Positions 56,394 through 64,000 of a DNA stretch of 64,000 nucleotides are shown here, piece by piece. The position numbers were made by a program, and so were the translations under genes. Position 1 is the first letter of the stretch; each line of letters starts with the position of its first letter. The stretch is from Citrobacter sp. Marseille-Q6884. Its GTDB lineage: Bacteria > Pseudomonadota > Gammaproteobacteria > Enterobacterales > Enterobacteriaceae. The stretch is from assembly GCF_945906775.1 (NCBI RefSeq), contig NZ_CAMDRE010000001.1, forward strand, positions 124,001-188,000. The letters are read 5' to 3'. The notes beneath the pieces were generated by a model. The model was not told where the DNA came from. It ran no database searches and saw nothing but the letters and a program-made list of their open reading frames with translations.

Positions 56394-57725
56394 GTGGTGA
56401 AGGAGCGTAGAACCGAACTGGTACAGGGATTCCGCCATTCAGTTCCCTATATCAATACCCATCGGGGAAAAACGTTTGTCATTATGCTGGGCGGCGAAGC
56501 CATCGAGCATGAAAACTTTTCCAGTATCGTCAATGACATTGGCCTCCTTCATAGCCTCGGCATCCGCCTCGTCGTGGTGTATGGCGCGCGGCCGCAGATT
56601 GATGCCAATCTTGCTGCGCATCATCATGAGCCGGTGTACCACAAAAATACGCGCGTCACTGACGCGAAAACGCTGGAGCTGGTCAAGCAAGCTGCAGGGT
56701 TACTCCAGCTCGATATTACCGCCCGTCTGTCGATGAGCCTGAACAATACGCCATTACAGGGCGCGCACATCAACGTGGTCAGCGGTAACTTTATTATCTC
56801 TCAACCGTTGGGCGTGGACGACGGTGTGGATTACTGCCACAGCGGACGTATTCGTCGTATAGATGAAGATGCCATTCATCGTCAACTGGACAGCGGCGCC
56901 ATCGTCCTGATGGGGCCGGTGGCGGTTTCTGTGACCGGCGAGAGCTTTAATCTGACCTCAGAAGAGGTCGCTACTCAATTGGCTATCAAGCTGAAAGCAG
57001 AGAAAATGATCGGCTTTTGCTCCTCTCAGGGGGTCACGGGCGATGATGGCGAGATTGTTTCCGAACTGTTCCCTAACGAAGCCCAGGCGCGCGTTGAAGC
57101 CCAGGAAGAGCAAGGCGACTACAGCTCCGGCACCGTACGTTTTCTGCGTGGCGCGGTCAAAGCCTGCCGCAGTGGCGTGCGTCGCTGCCACCTGATTAGC
57201 TATCAGGAAGATGGCGCGCTGTTGCAGGAACTGTTCTCACGTGACGGGATCGGGACGCAAATCGTGATGGAGAGCGCCGAGCAGATCCGTCGCGCCACCA
57301 TTAACGATATCGGCGGTATTCTGGAACTGATTCGCCCGCTGGAGCAGCAGGGTATTCTGGTTCGCCGCTCCCGCGAGCAACTGGAAATGGAGATCGACAA
57401 GTTCACCATTATTCAGCGTGATAATCTGACCATCGCCTGTGCCGCACTGTATCCGTTCCCGGAAGAAAGAATCGGTGAAATGGCGTGCGTGGCTGTGCAT
57501 CCTGATTATCGTAGTTCTTCGCGCGGTGAAGTATTGTTGGAGCGGATTGCGGGGCAAGCCAAACAAATGGGACTCAGCAAGCTGTTCGTTCTGACAACGC
57601 GCAGCATCCACTGGTTCCAGGAGCGCGGTTTCACGCCGGTCGATATCGACCTGCTGCCGGAAAGCAAAAAAGAGATGTACAACTACCAGCGGCGCTCAAA
57701 AGTGCTGATGGCGGATCTGGCGTAA
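56394..57725 (+). CDS. argA: Amino-acid N-acetyltransferase
   Basis: First enzyme of arginine synthesis: acetylates glutamate with acetyl-CoA. The 443 residues start with GTG (VKERRTELVQGFRHS), the E. coli length. An amino-acid-kinase-like domain (FVIMLGGEAIEHENFSS) covers 1-280 and a GNAT domain follows (ACVAVHPDYRSSSRGEVLLE). It is under the ARG boxes and feedback inhibited by arginine in E. coli. Confidence 0.98.
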   Translation: MVKERRTELVQGFRHSVPYINTHRGKTFVIMLGGEAIEHENFSSIVNDIGLLHSLGIRLVVVYGARPQIDANLAAHHHEPVYHKNTRVTDAKTLELVKQAAGLLQLDITARLSMSLNNTPLQGAHINVVSGNFIISQPLGVDDGVDYCHSGRIRRIDEDAIHRQLDSGAIVLMGPVAVSVTGESFNLTSEEVATQLAIKLKAEKMIGFCSSQGVTGDDGEIVSELFPNEAQARVEAQEEQGDYSSGTVRFLRGAVKACRSGVRRCHLISYQEDGALLQELFSRDGIGTQIVMESAEQIRRATINDIGGILELIRPLEQQGILVRRSREQLEMEIDKFTIIQRDNLTIACAALYPFPEERIGEMACVAVHPDYRSSSRGEVLLERIAGQAKQMGLSKLFVLTTRSIHWFQERGFTPVDIDLLPESKKEMYNYQRRSKVLMADLA

Positions 57726-57731
57726 CCGTCG

Positions 57732-57768
57732 TTGCCGGATGGCGGCATACATGCCTCATCCGGCCAAC
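57732..57768. repeat. REP palindrome between argA and recD
   Basis: GTTGCCGGATGGCGGC paired with GCCTCATCCGGCCAAC, between convergent genes. Confidence 0.75.
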
Positions 57769-57772
57769 ATCA

Positions 57773-59605
57773 CTACCCGGCAACACCCTCATTAAACAGC
57801 GCCGACAGCCCGCTGCGGCGTTCGGTACGGGTGACGACAGCCCCACTCAATATCCGTTCATCGGCGTACAACGACAGCCGACGGCGCGCACGGGTGACGG
57901 CAGTGTAAACCAGCTCACGGGTTACGACGGGCGAGTGCTGGGTGGGTAGAATCAATGCTGCATGATCGAACTCAGAACCTTGCGATTTATGCACCGTCAT
58001 CGCCCAGGTCGTTTCATGCTCTGGTAAACGGCTGGGCTGCACCGACTTGATCGAACCATCCGGCAGTGCAAACCACACTCTCAGCCCCTGTCCCCGATCG
58101 AGTGCTACCCCAATATCCCCGTTAAACAACCCCAACGAACTGTCATTACGCGCAATCATCACCGGCCGCCCCTCATACCAACGGGTATGGGCGAAACGGT
58201 GAATTTTACGTTTTTGCACCATTGTCTGTTCAATGCGTTCATTCAATCCGCTGACGCCGAATGGACCTTCACGCAGCGCACACAACAGTTGATATTCATT
58301 GAATGCCTGAATAATGACATCCGGCTCCGCACGTTCACGCAGCAAGTCCAGATAGCGACCATAGCCCGCCAGTGCGTCGTCCAGCATGGCAGCGTAATCT
58401 TCGCCGCTGTGCAGTGTGCGTTTTTCGATATCGCTAAATCCCTGCTGGAAAACCGCTTTTATCCCGGCTTTATCACCCCGATTAATGGCCGATGCCAGTT
58501 GGCCAATACCGGAATCACTGCCAAAACGGTAGCTCTTTTGCAGCAAGCAGAGGCTGTCTCGCAGCGAAGCCGCCTGGGTACCCACGCCAGCCGGAATGCT
58601 ACTCCCGGTCAACCGACTCAGTTGTCTGGCGCGTTCCGGGGTAAATCCGGCATTCACAAAGGCACAAATATCCCCCAGCACCGCCCCCGCCTCAACGGAA
58701 GCCAACTGGTCACGATCGCCCAGGAAAATGACCCGCCCGTGCGGCGGTAGTGCGTCGATTAAGCGCGACATCATCGGCAAGTCAATCATCGACGCTTCAT
58801 CCACCACCAGCACATCAAGGTGCAGTGGATTGCCCGCATGGTGGCGCAGACGCTGGCTACCCGGTTGCGCACCCAATAATCGGTGCAACGTGCTGGCATC
58901 ATCGGGAATACGTTTCTTCTGCTCATCGGTCAGCGGGAGTTCACGTAGCGCCGCGCCGAGCGATGCCGTCAGACGGGCAGCGGCTTTCCCGGTGGGAGCA
59001 GCAAGACGAATACGACAACGCTCGCCGTCCGCCATTTGAATCAATGCCGCCAACAGTCTGGCAACCGTTGTCGTTTTCCCGGTACCCGGTCCGCCGGAAA
59101 TCACCGATATACGACGGGTTAACGCCACGGCCGCCGCCACTTTCTGCCAGTTTACGTCTTCGGTTTGGGGAAACAGCGACTCAAGCGTGTGGGCCAGTCG
59201 CACTTCATCCAGTTCAATGGCCTGGTTTACCTCGCTGAAAAAGCGCGCTACCGTTCGTTCGTTATTCCACATCCGGTTCAGGTACAGGCGATCGTCGTGC
59301 AGCACCAGCGGCGTTGGGCGCTCACCCCGACTTACCGCACCGGAGGCCAGTAGGCATTCAGCCCAGTCCTCAGGTTCACCCTCTTCCTTCAGCCAGGCAC
59401 TCAGCAGCGGATGAGCATCTTCACGCAAGGATAAACGCGACAGCGGCAAACAGACGTGCCCCTCTCCCGTTTCACGGCTGAGCAGCGCCGCTGCCAGCGT
59501 CACCGCGGGATTGTCATTGCCGGCAACGGCCAGCGCAAACTGGGCGTCCAGCGGCCGTAGCTGTTTCTGCTCCACCGCCTCCAGTAATCGTTTCTGGATT
59601 GTCAT
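57773..59605 (-). CDS. recD: Exodeoxyribonuclease V alpha subunit
   Basis: Fast 5'-3' helicase motor of RecBCD. The 610 residues are close to E. coli's 608. Superfamily 1B motifs: Walker A SGGPGTGKTTTVARLL near 170, DEASMIDLPMM, FLGDRDQLASVEAGAV, and C-terminal TVHKSQGSEF and YTAVTRARRRL. Its ATG overlaps the recB stop by four bases (ATGA). Confidence 0.98.
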   Translation of the reverse strand: MTIQKRLLEAVEQKQLRPLDAQFALAVAGNDNPAVTLAAALLSRETGEGHVCLPLSRLSLREDAHPLLSAWLKEEGEPEDWAECLLASGAVSRGERPTPLVLHDDRLYLNRMWNNERTVARFFSEVNQAIELDEVRLAHTLESLFPQTEDVNWQKVAAAVALTRRISVISGGPGTGKTTTVARLLAALIQMADGERCRIRLAAPTGKAAARLTASLGAALRELPLTDEQKKRIPDDASTLHRLLGAQPGSQRLRHHAGNPLHLDVLVVDEASMIDLPMMSRLIDALPPHGRVIFLGDRDQLASVEAGAVLGDICAFVNAGFTPERARQLSRLTGSSIPAGVGTQAASLRDSLCLLQKSYRFGSDSGIGQLASAINRGDKAGIKAVFQQGFSDIEKRTLHSGEDYAAMLDDALAGYGRYLDLLRERAEPDVIIQAFNEYQLLCALREGPFGVSGLNERIEQTMVQKRKIHRFAHTRWYEGRPVMIARNDSSLGLFNGDIGVALDRGQGLRVWFALPDGSIKSVQPSRLPEHETTWAMTVHKSQGSEFDHAALILPTQHSPVVTRELVYTAVTRARRRLSLYADERILSGAVVTRTERRSGLSALFNEGVAG

Positions 59606-62600
59606 GGCATCTCCTCCAGTACCTCACCGGCAAACATCTCGTCCATTAAAGCGATCAATTCTCCATCTGGCCGGGTGGCGTAAATTCCCTGTTGTGGATG
59701 TTCACTGTCAACGCCGCGCAGGAAGAGATAAATAACGCCGCCAAAATGGCGTTCATAGTCATAGTCCGCAATGCGATGACGTAAATAGCGATGCAGCGCC
59801 AGAGTATAAAGCTGATATTGCAGGTCATAGCGGTGCGCCTGCATTGCAGAGGCCATTGCCTGCTGGGTGTAAGCACTGCTGTCTTCTCCCAGCCAGTTCG
59901 ATTTGTAATCGAGCAGGTAATAGCGCCCCTGATGGCGGAACACCAGGTCGATAAAACCCTTCAGCATGCCGCGCACCTGCATGAAGTCTAACGGTGGACA
60001 CCCCGCCGAAAGCGGATCGTACTGGCGAATCAACGCATCAAGTTGGCTCGCCATCAACGGCTGCGAAATGGGCAGATAAAACTCCATCTCGACCTGTTTT
60101 TCACGGGCGCTGAGTTGGCTCAGACTCACGCCTGTCTCATTGAGTGGCGCACGTAAGATCGCCTCCAGCCACTGGGTCAGCACTGGCTCCCAGTGCGCGT
60201 CATAGCCGCCCAATGTGAGTTTTTCCTGTACCCAAAGCGGCTGTACAGGTTGGGTAAAATCAAGATCTTCAAACAAGCTGTGCAGAAATGTGCCCGGCGA
60301 TGCGCCACGTGGAAACTGGTGCGGCGTCAGTCCTGGCACTTCAATCGTCTCACCGACCCCTGCAGCATCAATATCCAGGCGAGGAATCAGATCCTGTGCC
60401 ACACCATGCCCACGCTGTTGCAGGCCGGAATAGCTGGTCACTCGCCAGCTGTCAGCAGGGGTGCGCTGCAGAACTCTCGCACTCAATGCCGAACTTACCG
60501 GTTGTGAAATCTGCCAGCGTTCACCATCCGGTGCTTTTGGCGTCAGGCAGGCAATATCGTCGTTGCAAATCGCTTCGATAGCGGCGCGAAGCCCTGCCGC
60601 ATCCTTCGGCTCACCTTTTTGCAATAAGCGACCCAGCGCGCTTTGATGCACATCGGTATCCCCTTTTTTATCACCACGACGGCGTACCAGCGGCGCGACG
60701 CCGAGGCTACAGTGCCATACCGAACGGGTCAGCGCGACGTAAAGCAATCGCAGATCTTCTGCCAGACGTTCAGCTTCGGCCAGTTCGATACTCTCATCGG
60801 CTTCGCTGAGATCCAGTACGGCGTCAAAAGAGGCGCGATCGTGGTAGAACGCCTGATCCTGAACGCGGAAATTGGTGATAAAAGGCAGCCAGACCAGCGG
60901 ATATTCCAGCCCTTTGGATTTATGGATGGTGACGATTTTGACCAGATGCTTATCGCTTTCCAGCCTTAGCTGCTGGCTGGAAGCATTGCTATCAGGTTCC
61001 AGAATATGTTGGGAGAGCCAGCGCACCAGCGCATGCTCACTTTCCAGTTGAGATCCTGCTTCCTGTAGCAGCTCACTGATATGCAAAATGTCGGTCAGAC
61101 GACGCTCGCCCCCCGCCGTTGCCAGCAGGTTTTCCGCAATTTGACGCGCTGACATCAGCGCGCGCAGCATCGGCATGACACCCCGCTTATGCCAAAGCTG
61201 GCGATAACCATCGAACTCTTCGACGACGGCATCCCAGGCCTTCTCGTCATTATTCAGCGTTTCGATATCCAGCGCATTCAGCCCCATCATAGATGTCGCC
61301 AGCGCACTGCGCAGCGAGTTTTCGCGCTCCGGTGTCATCACCGCCTGAAGCACCCACAACAGTTCCTGCGCTTCCAGCGTTTCAAAAACGCTGTCACGGT
61401 TGGAAAGATAGACGGACGGAATTGCCAACTGGGTTAGCGCATCGCGAACCAGCGCGGCTTCCTGGCGGCTACGAACCAGCACACTGATATCCGATGCACG
61501 TACCGGATTCGATGTGTTACCGCTCACCAATAGCGCATCACCGGACTGACCGGCTTTAAGCCAGTCACGGATTTGCGTCGCGCAAACCTGCGCCATCTCA
61601 TTCTGGTAGTCACCCACGCCACAGCTTTCCCCTTCCATCAGCCACATGCTCATCGCAGGCTGGGTCTCTCCGTGCAAAACAAAGCGCAGTGATTGGTTCT
61701 TCTCTGCGGATTTCACCGGACTAAAGGGGATTTCGCGAAACATAAAGGCGTCGCTCATCTGGCTGAAGAGCGTGTTCACACTGTTGATCATACCGGGAGC
61801 GGATCGCCAGTTTGTATCAAGCGTGTAATGCGCACTCACTTCACTGCGCGCCTTCATATAGGTGAAGATATCCGCGCCGCGAAACGCGTAGATCGCCTGT
61901 TTTGGATCGCCAATCAGCAGCAATGCGGTATCCGGCTGATGCTGCCAGATGCGACGGAAAATGCGGTATTGCTGTGGGTCGGTATCCTGAAATTCATCAA
62001 TCATCGCCACCGGGAAACGGGTACGGATCGCTGCGGCCAACGCATCGCCGCTTTCACTGCGCAACGCCGCATCAAGACGACTGAGCATATCGTCAAACCC
62101 CAACTCGCCCCGCCGGCGTTTTTCCTGGGCAACCGCGTCACGGATCTCCGCCAGCGCCCGGGTGATCACCAGATCGCGGATCGTCAGCGGCTCGCCAAGC
62201 AGTTCATCAATGGCGTCAAAAAGAGGATGCCGGGGCGTTATGCCACCCGCTTTGGTACGTTCTTCTAAAAACCGTTGGGAAAACTTTTCCAGCGCATCAG
62301 GGAGTTGGTAGCTCTGTGTTTCTTCCTGCGCCCAGGCGCTGACCTTCTCGATCCACTTCCCCTGATTGCCACGGTTAAATTTGCGACGGTCGATCCCGGA
62401 AGCTTCCAGCAGAGCGTCCAGATCATCAACCGAATCACGCCATTGCTGTTTAATCTGATTAATGCGCGCGAGGATCTTTTCATGACGGGAGGCCAGGGTT
62501 TCCTCTGCGGGCGGCGGCGCTTTAATGACCGGCGCTTCACCCTGCAGGTAGCGATCGATATCCCTCAACAGCGCCTGCGGACCTTTCCAGGTTTCAAAAA

Positions 62601-63147
62601 TCACCTGGGCAACGTCACGAGACAACGGGTAACAATGCCGACGCCAGAAGTCCGCGCAAGCCTGATAACGCAGTAGCGATTCATCCTCAATCAGCTGCTG
62701 TTCAAACAGCATGCCCGATTCGAAGGCGTTCAGACTCAACATTCGCTGGCAAAAACCGTGGATGGTAAACACCGCGGCCTCATCCATCTGTCTTTCCGCT
62801 AACAGCAGCCACTGTGCGGCCTGCTTTTTATCGGCGATTTCATCCAGCAAACGGGCGTACAGCGGGTTATCCGTCGTTTCACGCAGGCAGGCAATACGCA
62901 GTTCATGGATGTTGCTACGGATTCGACCGCGTAGCTCTTCAGTCGCTGCCTCCGTAAAGGTCACAACCAACAGCTCTTCGACGGTCAGAGGACGAGGAAA
63001 GGCGGCAGAGCCGCCCAGTCCAAGCAGTAAACGTAAATAAAGGGCGGCGATGGTAAAGGTTTTACCGGTGCCTGCGGAGGCTTCAATCAGGCGCTCGCCC
63101 GTCAGCGGCAAGCGTAGGGGATCAAGGGACTCAGCGGCATCATTCAT
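59602..63147 (-). CDS. recB: Exodeoxyribonuclease V beta subunit
   Basis: 3'-5' helicase and nuclease subunit of RecBCD, which processes double-strand breaks to Chi sites. The 1181 residues show Walker A ASAGTGKTFTIAALYLRLL near 20-35, VAMIDEFQDTDPQQYRIF, GDPKQAIYAFRGAD, IHKSKGLEYPLVWLP, YVALTRSVWHC, and the C-terminal nuclease residues in YYLLDYKSNWLG. The start MNDAAESLDPLRLPL overlaps the end of ptrA; an ATG three codons earlier is possible. recC lies outside. Confidence 0.97.
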   Translation of the reverse strand: MNDAAESLDPLRLPLTGERLIEASAGTGKTFTIAALYLRLLLGLGGSAAFPRPLTVEELLVVTFTEAATEELRGRIRSNIHELRIACLRETTDNPLYARLLDEIADKKQAAQWLLLAERQMDEAAVFTIHGFCQRMLSLNAFESGMLFEQQLIEDESLLRYQACADFWRRHCYPLSRDVAQVIFETWKGPQALLRDIDRYLQGEAPVIKAPPPAEETLASRHEKILARINQIKQQWRDSVDDLDALLEASGIDRRKFNRGNQGKWIEKVSAWAQEETQSYQLPDALEKFSQRFLEERTKAGGITPRHPLFDAIDELLGEPLTIRDLVITRALAEIRDAVAQEKRRRGELGFDDMLSRLDAALRSESGDALAAAIRTRFPVAMIDEFQDTDPQQYRIFRRIWQHQPDTALLLIGDPKQAIYAFRGADIFTYMKARSEVSAHYTLDTNWRSAPGMINSVNTLFSQMSDAFMFREIPFSPVKSAEKNQSLRFVLHGETQPAMSMWLMEGESCGVGDYQNEMAQVCATQIRDWLKAGQSGDALLVSGNTSNPVRASDISVLVRSRQEAALVRDALTQLAIPSVYLSNRDSVFETLEAQELLWVLQAVMTPERENSLRSALATSMMGLNALDIETLNNDEKAWDAVVEEFDGYRQLWHKRGVMPMLRALMSARQIAENLLATAGGERRLTDILHISELLQEAGSQLESEHALVRWLSQHILEPDSNASSQQLRLESDKHLVKIVTIHKSKGLEYPLVWLPFITNFRVQDQAFYHDRASFDAVLDLSEADESIELAEAERLAEDLRLLYVALTRSVWHCSLGVAPLVRRRGDKKGDTDVHQSALGRLLQKGEPKDAAGLRAAIEAICNDDIACLTPKAPDGERWQISQPVSSALSARVLQRTPADSWRVTSYSGLQQRGHGVAQDLIPRLDIDAAGVGETIEVPGLTPHQFPRGASPGTFLHSLFEDLDFTQPVQPLWVQEKLTLGGYDAHWEPVLTQWLEAILRAPLNETGVSLSQLSAREKQVEMEFYLPISQPLMASQLDALIRQYDPLSAGCPPLDFMQVRGMLKGFIDLVFRHQGRYYLLDYKSNWLGEDSSAYTQQAMASAMQAHRYDLQYQLYTLALHRYLRHRIADYDYERHFGGVIYLFLRGVDSEHPQQGIYATRPDGELIALMDEMFAGEVLEEMP

Positions 63148-64000
63148 TCTTTTCACTCATCAGAGGTAAGGTTTGCTGCAACGCGCTGACGGTCTGCCAC
63201 ACTTTCCAGCCTTGCGGGTGCACATAATCTGCTTTCCCGTTCTGACTGCCGGAAACCTGTGACAGTATCGCCATGCCTTGCGGCTCAACCACCGCCTGAT
63301 GGAAGAAATCGGCAAGCTTTTGCGGCGTCAGCAGTTTAATCTGAGCCACGATTTTATCACGTGAATCGAAGCGCATATTACCCCGATCAAAATCTTTGCT
63401 TAACTGTGACGCCTCAGCCCCAAGCGTTTGTGGCGCCTGCAGCATTTGGGCAATGATAGCCTGCTGAATTTGCGCAAACTCTTCAGGTTTCATCGCCCGC
63501 AGCTTCGCTTCCGCCGTCGGGAAAAACGCTTTATAACGTTCCCAGAGGTAAGACGGTTGCTTATCACTGCTTTGCAGAAGGAACCCCATTCCCCACTGAC
63601 GGCCAACGCTCATTGGGAAGGCAAAGACGGCGTAACCTAACTGTTCTTCAGTACGCAGCTGATTATAGAACCACGGCTGCACAATCTGCCCCAACATGGC
63701 GCTATAAGCAGAACCGGCGTATTCGTCATAGCCGGTTGGCACAAAGACTGCCGCCAGTGCGGAATCCGTGCTGCTGCCTGCTTTTTCAAAGATGACAGAC
63801 TGCTTTTTGTCCACCACAACATCTTTGTTTCGACACCATTCCGACCCGTTCGCACCCAGTTGTTTCTGGATATCCCGCGCCATGGTCATCGCCTGCGCTT
63901 CGCTCATGTTGCCAATGACCAGGAACTCAGGACGCGCACCGGTTTTTAAGGCGTCGCGGTAGGCCATCACCTCTTTTAAGGTAATCGAGGGCAGCAGCTT
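63140..64000 (-). CDS. ptrA: Pitrilysin (protease III), C-terminal part (runs off the window)
   Basis: Periplasmic M16 zinc protease. Only the last 286 residues are here, reading in frame to the window edge (KLLPSITLKEVMAYRD at the left). They cover the inactive C-terminal M16 domains (RTEEQLGYAVFAFPMSVGRQ). The HxxEH active site lies outside. The stop overlaps the recB start by 8 bp, as in E. coli ptrA-recB-recD. Confidence 0.96.
   Translation of the reverse strand, partial: KLLPSITLKEVMAYRDALKTGARPEFLVIGNMSEAQAMTMARDIQKQLGANGSEWCRNKDVVVDKKQSVIFEKAGSSTDSALAAVFVPTGYDEYAGSAYSAMLGQIVQPWFYNQLRTEEQLGYAVFAFPMSVGRQWGMGFLLQSSDKQPSYLWERYKAFFPTAEAKLRAMKPEEFAQIQQAIIAQMLQAPQTLGAEASQLSKDFDRGNMRFDSRDKIVAQIKLLTPQKLADFFHQAVVEPQGMAILSQVSGSQNGKADYVHPQGWKVWQTVSALQQTLPLMSEKNE

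Overview
The window is chromosomal DNA from an enteric gammaproteobacterium. Gene content, order and protein lengths follow the E. coli/Salmonella backbone from cysI to ptrA almost gene for gene. The absence of mazEF between relA and mazG, a glycerate kinase between barA and gudD, and a PTS/NanE/RpiR cassette between queE and eno point away from E. coli K-12 and towards Citrobacter or a close relative. The genus is an inference, not a direct reading.

Layout. 1-4 kb: cysI (N-terminal part only) and cysJ, then queD and queE. 4-7 kb: an amino-sugar cassette of NanE epimerase, PTS EIICB and a divergent RpiR-type regulator. 7-15 kb: eno, pyrG, mazG, relA, rlmD. 15-23 kb: barA, a glycerate kinase and the glucarate genes gudD, gudX, gudP. 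23-29 kb: yqcA, truC, yqcC, the sRNA gene csrB, syd, queF and ppnN. 29-33 kb: sdaC, sdaB, xni. 33-47 kb: a rebuilt fucose locus. 47-54 kb: rlmM, ygdD, gcvA, the sRNA gcvB, ygdI, csdA, csdE, tcdA, mltA. 54-64 kb: three initiator tRNAs, amiC, argA, recD, recB and the 3' part of ptrA.

The most unusual region is 33-47 kb. fucO, fucA, fucI, fucK, fucU and fucR are present, but fucP is missing between fucA and fucI. In its place is a leftward operon for a ribose-type ABC sugar importer, an FGGY kinase with the TCSLV motif of D-ribulokinases, and a LacI-family regulator. Two identical perfect 16-bp palindromes (GCTAACTCGAGTTAGC), 240 bp apart, lie between the ATPase gene and fucI. They are good candidates for operators that tie fucI expression to the new operon. 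FucI is known to isomerise D-arabinose to D-ribulose, so the locus reads as a dedicated D-arabinose (or D-ribulose) route joined to the fucose pathway. In this strain a complete IS5-family element (1196 bp, CTAA target duplication) sits in codon 19 of the ABC ATPase gene. It may have inactivated the importer, or replaced its N-terminus with an in-frame chimera.

Several regulatory circuits can be read together. BarA activates UvrY, and csrB, with an 18-bp UvrY box upstream, lies about 8 kb from barA. GcvA and its sRNA target gcvB are divergent neighbours. Two ARG boxes precede argA. The glucarate genes feed glycerate kinase, whose 2-phosphoglycerate product is a substrate of the enolase encoded nearby.
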